A DNA stretch of 64,000 nt from Flavobacterium sp. KS-LB2. GTDB taxonomy: Bacteria > Bacteroidota > Bacteroidia > Flavobacteriales > Flavobacteriaceae. The stretch covers positions 496,001-560,000 of the forward strand of contig NZ_CP145904.1 in the NCBI RefSeq assembly GCF_036895565.1, in the 5' to 3' direction. Shown piece after piece: positions 59,802-64,000 of the stretch. How positions within the stretch are numbered: position 1 is the first letter of the stretch; each line of letters starts with the position of its first letter. The notes under the pieces were generated by a model. The model was given only the letters and a program-made list of their open reading frames with translations. It searched no databases and was not told where the DNA came from. A program made the position numbers and the translations under genes.

Positions 59802-61394
59802 ATGCAAAAAATTATTTTAATCACAACAATTGTGTTGCTTTCCTTACTAAGTAAGGTAAATGCTCAAGGAGTAGACGCTATAAAAAATAGTTCAGACTGG
59901 CATTATAGGGGTTCAAAAGCAGAAAGTTATGAAATGGGATCAGATGCAGGCGCTGAAAAAAACAACCAGACGGTTTACAAAATTAAATCGATTCCAAGTA
60001 AAACGAATGGTTTTGGGACTATAATGAAAACCATACAACCGAATGCATTTTTAGGAAAAACAGTTAAAATGACTGCGTATGTAAAAAGTGAAAATGTAAA
60101 GTCATGGGCAGGGTTGTGGATGCGAGTAGATTATTATACTGCAGCAGTTTTAGCTTTTGATAATATGCAACGAAGACCTATCAAAGGAACTAAGAATTGG
60201 ACTAAATATGAGGTGATTTTATATGTCCCAACTGAGGCAACAGCTATTTCGTATGGTGTTTTATTAAATGAAACTGGACAAATTTTGTTTAAGGATGTAG
60301 CAATTGAAATAGTTGATGACTCCCTTGAAGAAACTGGACAAAATAAAGGAAGAGATCATAAAGTAATTTCCTTTGAAACCAAAGCCAAAGCTATTAGTAA
60401 CGAAATTAAAGCCATTACAGATAATGAAAAAAATGCCCTAAAAGTGGCTGTAGAATTAATTGACAGGGACTTAGAAAAAGGTGTTATCACTAAGGAGCAA
60501 GCAAGTAACCTTAAAATGGATAAGGCAAAAATTCATGCTGCGGCCATTGAGGCAAAAGTGGGTGTTGAACAAGCAAAGTTAAATCAATTGGTACAAGATA
60601 AAGTCGATGGGAAAGTAGCAGATGAAAAGGATCGTAGAAGCGGAGGCCGAACTATTATTCTAGGTAACAACCCAAATTCAATTGGTTCTCAAACCGAAAT
60701 TAATATCACCTCCATGAAGGTTTATAATGGTCAGGAAGATAAAGAAGAGCGCCAATCCAAAAGAACTACTTCACAATTTGTATTCGCCACAGGATTAAAT
60801 AATGTAGTGACTGATGGCTCTGTACAAAAATCAGATTTTAGGTATTTGGGCTCTCATTTTTACGAGTGGGGATTGAGTTATAATACTAGAATTTTAAAAA
60901 ACAACAATCTATTGCATGCAAAATATGGGTTTTCTGTAATGTACAATAATTTGCGAGCTACAGACAATAGGTATTTTGTAGTAGATGGAAACCAAACAAA
61001 CCTTCAGGTAAATCCTATTCATCAGGATGATTCTCGTTTCAAGAATGTAAATTTAGTATTTCCAATGCACTTAGAATTTGACTTCACAAAATCCAAAGAA
61101 AGAGATGGGAAGACTTATTTTAAAACACACGATAGTTTCCGTATTGGTTTAGGAGGGTACGTGGGTACAAATCTAAAATCGAAGCAATATATCAATTATA
61201 ATATTGATGGGTATAAATCAAGAGAAATAACTAAAGGTGATTTTAATGTTGATAGTTTTATATATGGATTAAGCACTTATGTAGGATATAAATCTACCAG
61301 TTTGTACTTGAAATATGACTTGAATCCTTTATTTAAAGATAATGCAGTAAAACAAAATAATGTTTCATTAGGACTACGTTTTGATTTTAATTAG
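59802..61394 (+). CDS. Chimeric outer-membrane protein: carbohydrate-binding-like domain, coiled coil, beta-barrel
   Basis: A 530-residue exported protein, signal peptide ending VNAQG. Residues about 28-172 match the beta-sandwich that usually accompanies AraC-type regulators and transpeptidase-like proteins: NGFGTIMKTIQPNAFLGK, VKSWAGLWMRVD, AFDNMQRRPIKGTKNWTKY and YGVLLNETGQ. Residues about 185-272 form a Lys/Glu-rich coiled coil (ITDNEKNALKVAVELIDRD). Residues about 323-530 form a beta-barrel beginning TSQFVFATGLNNVVTDGS and ending SLGLRFDFN. The barrel and coil match the normal third member of the trio; the N-terminal module is extra. Ends at a terminator. Confidence 0.83.
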   Translation: MQKIILITTIVLLSLLSKVNAQGVDAIKNSSDWHYRGSKAESYEMGSDAGAEKNNQTVYKIKSIPSKTNGFGTIMKTIQPNAFLGKTVKMTAYVKSENVKSWAGLWMRVDYYTAAVLAFDNMQRRPIKGTKNWTKYEVILYVPTEATAISYGVLLNETGQILFKDVAIEIVDDSLEETGQNKGRDHKVISFETKAKAISNEIKAITDNEKNALKVAVELIDRDLEKGVITKEQASNLKMDKAKIHAAAIEAKVGVEQAKLNQLVQDKVDGKVADEKDRRSGGRTIILGNNPNSIGSQTEINITSMKVYNGQEDKEERQSKRTTSQFVFATGLNNVVTDGSVQKSDFRYLGSHFYEWGLSYNTRILKNNNLLHAKYGFSVMYNNLRATDNRYFVVDGNQTNLQVNPIHQDDSRFKNVNLVFPMHLEFDFTKSKERDGKTYFKTHDSFRIGLGGYVGTNLKSKQYINYNIDGYKSREITKGDFNVDSFIYGLSTYVGYKSTSLYLKYDLNPLFKDNAVKQNNVSLGLRFDFN

Positions 61395-61422
61395 AAATTG
61401 TTTTAGTTAGTTTTATGCTTTG

Positions 61423-61448
61423 AAAAGCACTTTGAAAGAAGTGCTTTT
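61423..61448 (+). terminator. Terminator of the sigma-factor operon
   Basis: A 10-bp stem (61423-61432 with 61439-61448) with loop TGAAAG is followed by T. Confidence 0.85.
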
Positions 61449-61525
61449 TTTATTTTAGATATTGAATTATAAACTTTGATTTGCGTATTTTTACACACTT
61501 TTCAATAATTAAATTTCCATATATT

Positions 61526-63499
61526 TTGATTTCAAAAGCCACTGTAGATACTGTTTTCGAAACTGCTCGTGTAGAGGAGGTTATTGGCGATTTTGTACAT
61601 TTGAAACGTGCGGGAAGTAACTTCAAGGGACTGAGTCCCTTTTCTGAAGAGCGTTCTCCGTCGTTTATGGTTTCTCCTGCCAAAGGGATTTGGAAAGATT
61701 TTAGTTCTGGTAAAGGAGGAAACTCTGTGGCTTTTTTAATGGAACATGAAAAATTTACGTATCCGGAAGCCATTCGCTATTTGGCTAAAAAATACAATAT
61801 AGAAATTGAAGAAACGGAGCAGACGGATGAAGAGAAAGCCAATACAGATGTTCGAGAAAGTATGTATTTGGTTTCAGAATTTGCAAAAACGTATTTCCAT
61901 AACACACTTTTGAATTCTGAAGAAGGGAAAGCAATTGGCTATTCTTATTTTAAAGAACGTGGCTTTACAAATGAAACCATTAAGAAATTTGGATTAGGTT
62001 ATTCCCCAGAAGCTTGGGATGCTTTTACTAAAGAAGCATTAGGAAAAGGATATAAATTAGAATTCCTAGAAAGTACAGGACTTACAATTCCTCGCGATGA
62101 CAGACCTTTCGATAGGTTCAAAGGACGTGTGATGTTCCCAATACAAAGTATGTCAGGAAGAGTGCTTGGTTTTGGAGGTCGTATTCTTACTAATGATAAA
62201 AAAGCAGCAAAATACCTGAATTCACCAGAGAGTGAATTGTACCATAAAAGCAAAGTTCTTTATGGAATTTTTCAGGCCAAACAGTCAATAGCGAAATTAA
62301 ATAATTGCTACTTAGTAGAAGGATATACGGATGTAATTCAGTTCAACCAATCTGGAATTGAGAATGTAGTGGCTTCTTCAGGAACTGCATTAACACCAGA
62401 CCAAATCCGATTAATAAATAGGTTAACAAAGAATATTACAGTGCTTTTTGATGGTGATGCGGCTGGTTTGCGTGCTTCCATTCGAGGAATTGATTTGATT
62501 CTTGAAGAAGGAATGAATGTAAAAGTATGCACATTTCCTGACGGAGAAGACCCAGACAGTTTTGCCAAAAAAACGTCTTACGATGATTTGGTTTTATATC
62601 TAGAAAATAATGCCAAGGATTTTATTCAGTTCAAAGCATCGCTTTTGATGAATGAAGCCAAAAATGATCCAATAAAAAAAGCAGATTTGATTCGGGATAT
62701 GGTAGTCAGTATTTCTAAAATTCCGGATAGAATTCAACGCGAAATTTATATCCAAGAATGTTCTAGAATTATGGATATCTCGGAGCAAGTTTTGGTGAGT
62801 ACGTTAGCACAATTAGTACAAAAAGACATTGTAGAAGTTGGCAAAAAGCAAAAACAAGAGCAAAAAGCTTTTGAAGTTGTAAAAAATGAAAATCCTGTTG
62901 ATGCGGAGAAGGTAGATATTTTATATCGTTTGGAAAGAAAAATTATTGAGATTCTATTGTTGTATGGAAACAAGAATGAAGAATTTGAAGATACATTTTT
63001 GAGAACAAATACTGAAGGTGAGATTGAAACTGTCGTTGAAAAAAGAGAGTATAAAGTATATCAAAGAATTTATTTGAGTTTGCAAGAGGATGAAGTTGAA
63101 CTGGCAAATCCATTGTTTCGAGACATATTTAATAACTTGATCAACTATTATCATCAGAATGAGAGTTTTAGTTTAGAACAATATCTCATGCACTTACAAG
63201 TTGAATTTGCACAAGAAGTTACAGATATTTTGATGGAAGATGAACGAGTTATTTTGCACAATTGGGAGGGGCAAAATATTTTTCCAAAATCTAAAAACGA
63301 TACAATTAGTCAAAATGTATCTGAAACTATTTTAACACTAAGATGGTATTTGGTAGGTAAAATAATTGAAGAATTAAAAAGCTCTCTATCATCCGAAGTT
63401 GATTCAGATAATACAGAGCCTTTATCTATGGTTATGGATTATAATATATTGATCCATTCCTTTTCAAAAAAATTAGGGAGAGTTATGTCGCGGTACTAA
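61526..63499 (+). CDS. dnaG: DNA primase lacking zinc-finger ligands
   Basis: Synthesises RNA primers for replication. The start is TTG at 61526 (ISKATVDTVFETARVEEVIGDFV follows), giving 657 residues; an upstream frame extension to 61481 has no conserved residues. The N-terminal CHC2-type module keeps the fold (SNFKGLSPFSEERSPSFMVSP, KDFSSGKGG) but the four metal ligands are replaced by Ser37, Ser40, Asp58 and Ser61. The TOPRIM part is intact: YLVEGYTDVIQ, SSGTALT, LFDGDAAGLRAS. The C-terminal helicase-binding region follows. Its stop overlaps that of the convergent regulator gene by 3 nt. Confidence 0.95.
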   Translation: MISKATVDTVFETARVEEVIGDFVHLKRAGSNFKGLSPFSEERSPSFMVSPAKGIWKDFSSGKGGNSVAFLMEHEKFTYPEAIRYLAKKYNIEIEETEQTDEEKANTDVRESMYLVSEFAKTYFHNTLLNSEEGKAIGYSYFKERGFTNETIKKFGLGYSPEAWDAFTKEALGKGYKLEFLESTGLTIPRDDRPFDRFKGRVMFPIQSMSGRVLGFGGRILTNDKKAAKYLNSPESELYHKSKVLYGIFQAKQSIAKLNNCYLVEGYTDVIQFNQSGIENVVASSGTALTPDQIRLINRLTKNITVLFDGDAAGLRASIRGIDLILEEGMNVKVCTFPDGEDPDSFAKKTSYDDLVLYLENNAKDFIQFKASLLMNEAKNDPIKKADLIRDMVVSISKIPDRIQREIYIQECSRIMDISEQVLVSTLAQLVQKDIVEVGKKQKQEQKAFEVVKNENPVDAEKVDILYRLERKIIEILLLYGNKNEEFEDTFLRTNTEGEIETVVEKREYKVYQRIYLSLQEDEVELANPLFRDIFNNLINYYHQNESFSLEQYLMHLQVEFAQEVTDILMEDERVILHNWEGQNIFPKSKNDTISQNVSETILTLRWYLVGKIIEELKSSLSSEVDSDNTEPLSMVMDYNILIHSFSKKLGRVMSRY

Positions 63500-64000
63500 A
63501 CGATCTCTAAAGTTTTTGCTTTGTTTACCAAGTCTACTAAATTAGTAACATTTAGTTTTGTAAGTAATCGTAACTTGTATGTACTAATTGTTTTTTCGTT
63601 TAGTTTTAGAATATCAGCTATTTCATGATTTTTCTTTCCATCACTTAGATAGCGCAAAACTTCTACTTCACGATTAGAAAGCTTACGATACAATCGCTCG
63701 CTCTTACTTTGTTTTGCAATTAATGCTAGATTTTTCTTTACGGTTTCATTAATAATTATCTTGCCTTGGTGGACTTTGATAATTGAAATTCCTAAAGTTT
63801 CTAGTTTTTCCTTTTTGTGGATGAATCCTGACACTCCTGCTTTAATAGCGTTGGGTGCATAGATTTGTTCTGAAAGACCACTGAAGATGATAATTTTAGT
63901 TTTTGGAAAATTTTTCAAGACTGCTTTGACCTCAAAAATACTGGAAAGACCCTCCAGCTCCAAATCTAAAACGAGCACATCAATCTCTTTAGTTAAAAGT
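63496..64000 (-). CDS. NarL/LuxR-type response regulator, 5' end outside the window
   Basis: Minus-strand gene entering from beyond base 64000. The visible 167 codons begin inside the receiver domain. The phospho-acceptor Asp is in IDVLVLDLELEG; the Thr/Ser switch is in IIIFSGLSEQ, and the Lys in GFIHKKEKLET. The C-terminal four-helix HTH is LSNREVEVLRYLSDGKKNHEIADILKLNEKTISTYKLRLLTKL, the LuxR/GerE type. Convergent with dnaG, overlapping it by 4 nt. The sensor kinase is not in the window. Confidence 0.92.
   Translation of the reverse strand, partial: LLTKEIDVLVLDLELEGLSSIFEVKAVLKNFPKTKIIIFSGLSEQIYAPNAIKAGVSGFIHKKEKLETLGISIIKVHQGKIIINETVKKNLALIAKQSKSERLYRKLSNREVEVLRYLSDGKKNHEIADILKLNEKTISTYKLRLLTKLNVTNLVDLVNKAKTLEIV

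Noticed and set aside
61481..61525. Upstream extension of dnaG to a TTG at 61481
   Set aside because: The 15 extra residues (hydrophobic, Phe/Ile-rich) are not part of primases; conserved sequence begins at ISKATVD.

Overview
The window looks like a chromosome segment of a Flavobacterium-type member of the Bacteroidota. The genes are AT-rich and there are no obvious Shine-Dalgarno sequences. Many genes are preceded by a TAnnTTTG -7 box. Characteristic families are present: S46 dipeptidyl-peptidase, type 9 secretion plug protein, DUF5916 outer-membrane proteins, the sigma / anti-sigma / beta-barrel trio, and a DnaG primase without zinc ligands. No rRNA, CRISPR array, prophage or transposase was seen.

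Layout. 0-2.6 kb: 3' end of mutS, a tRNA-Gly(GCC)/tRNA-Leu(TAA) pair, a DUF1508-type protein and a repeat-rich lipoprotein. 2.6-10.3 kb: S46 peptidase, GNAT acetyltransferase, Kdo transferase waaA, a DegT-type sugar aminotransferase, galE, a second small lipoprotein and fabD. 10.4-18 kb: a response regulator / histidine kinase pair followed by a USP-like protein and a bestrophin; a large unknown membrane protein; a Cys-rich exported protein; DUF983; an AraC regulator; then a perfect 25-bp palindrome. 18-22.7 kb: purT carrying one in-frame amber codon, a VOC protein, a very AT-rich two-gene cassette of unknown function bounded by 13-bp direct repeats, and an aspartate aminotransferase. 22.7-33 kb: housekeeping and exported genes (desaturase, rsmG, pruA, apaG, T9SS plug, M16 protease, methyltransferase, map). 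33-38.1 kb: a TetR - ABC - HlyD - TolC export operon whose ABC ATPase has lost most catalytic motifs and whose promoter carries a palindrome. 38.2-48 kb: gpmI, two tandem DUF5916 paralogues, two convergent L,D-transpeptidases and two identical tRNA-Gly(TCC) genes. 48-54.3 kb: pepE, an array of three carboxypeptidase-regulatory-like paralogues plus the remnant of a fourth, a DUF6702-type protein and an M1 aminopeptidase. 54.3-64 kb: tatA, PAP2 phosphatase, O-methyltransferase, rlmN, polyprenyl synthase, the sigma / anti-sigma / chimeric outer-membrane protein operon, dnaG, and a response regulator cut by the window end.

The strongest candidate for an undescribed system is the cassette at 19740-21009. 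A 268-residue soluble protein overlaps a 158-residue four-helix membrane protein, in DNA visibly poorer in G+C than its neighbours and between direct repeats. The layout recalls sensor/membrane-effector exclusion modules such as RexA-RexB, but I see no sequence homology and a defence role is only a hypothesis. Other points worth a check are the purT amber codon, the degenerate ABC ATPase, the chimeric outer-membrane protein, the eroded paralogue at 50374-50585 and several hairpin repeat families.
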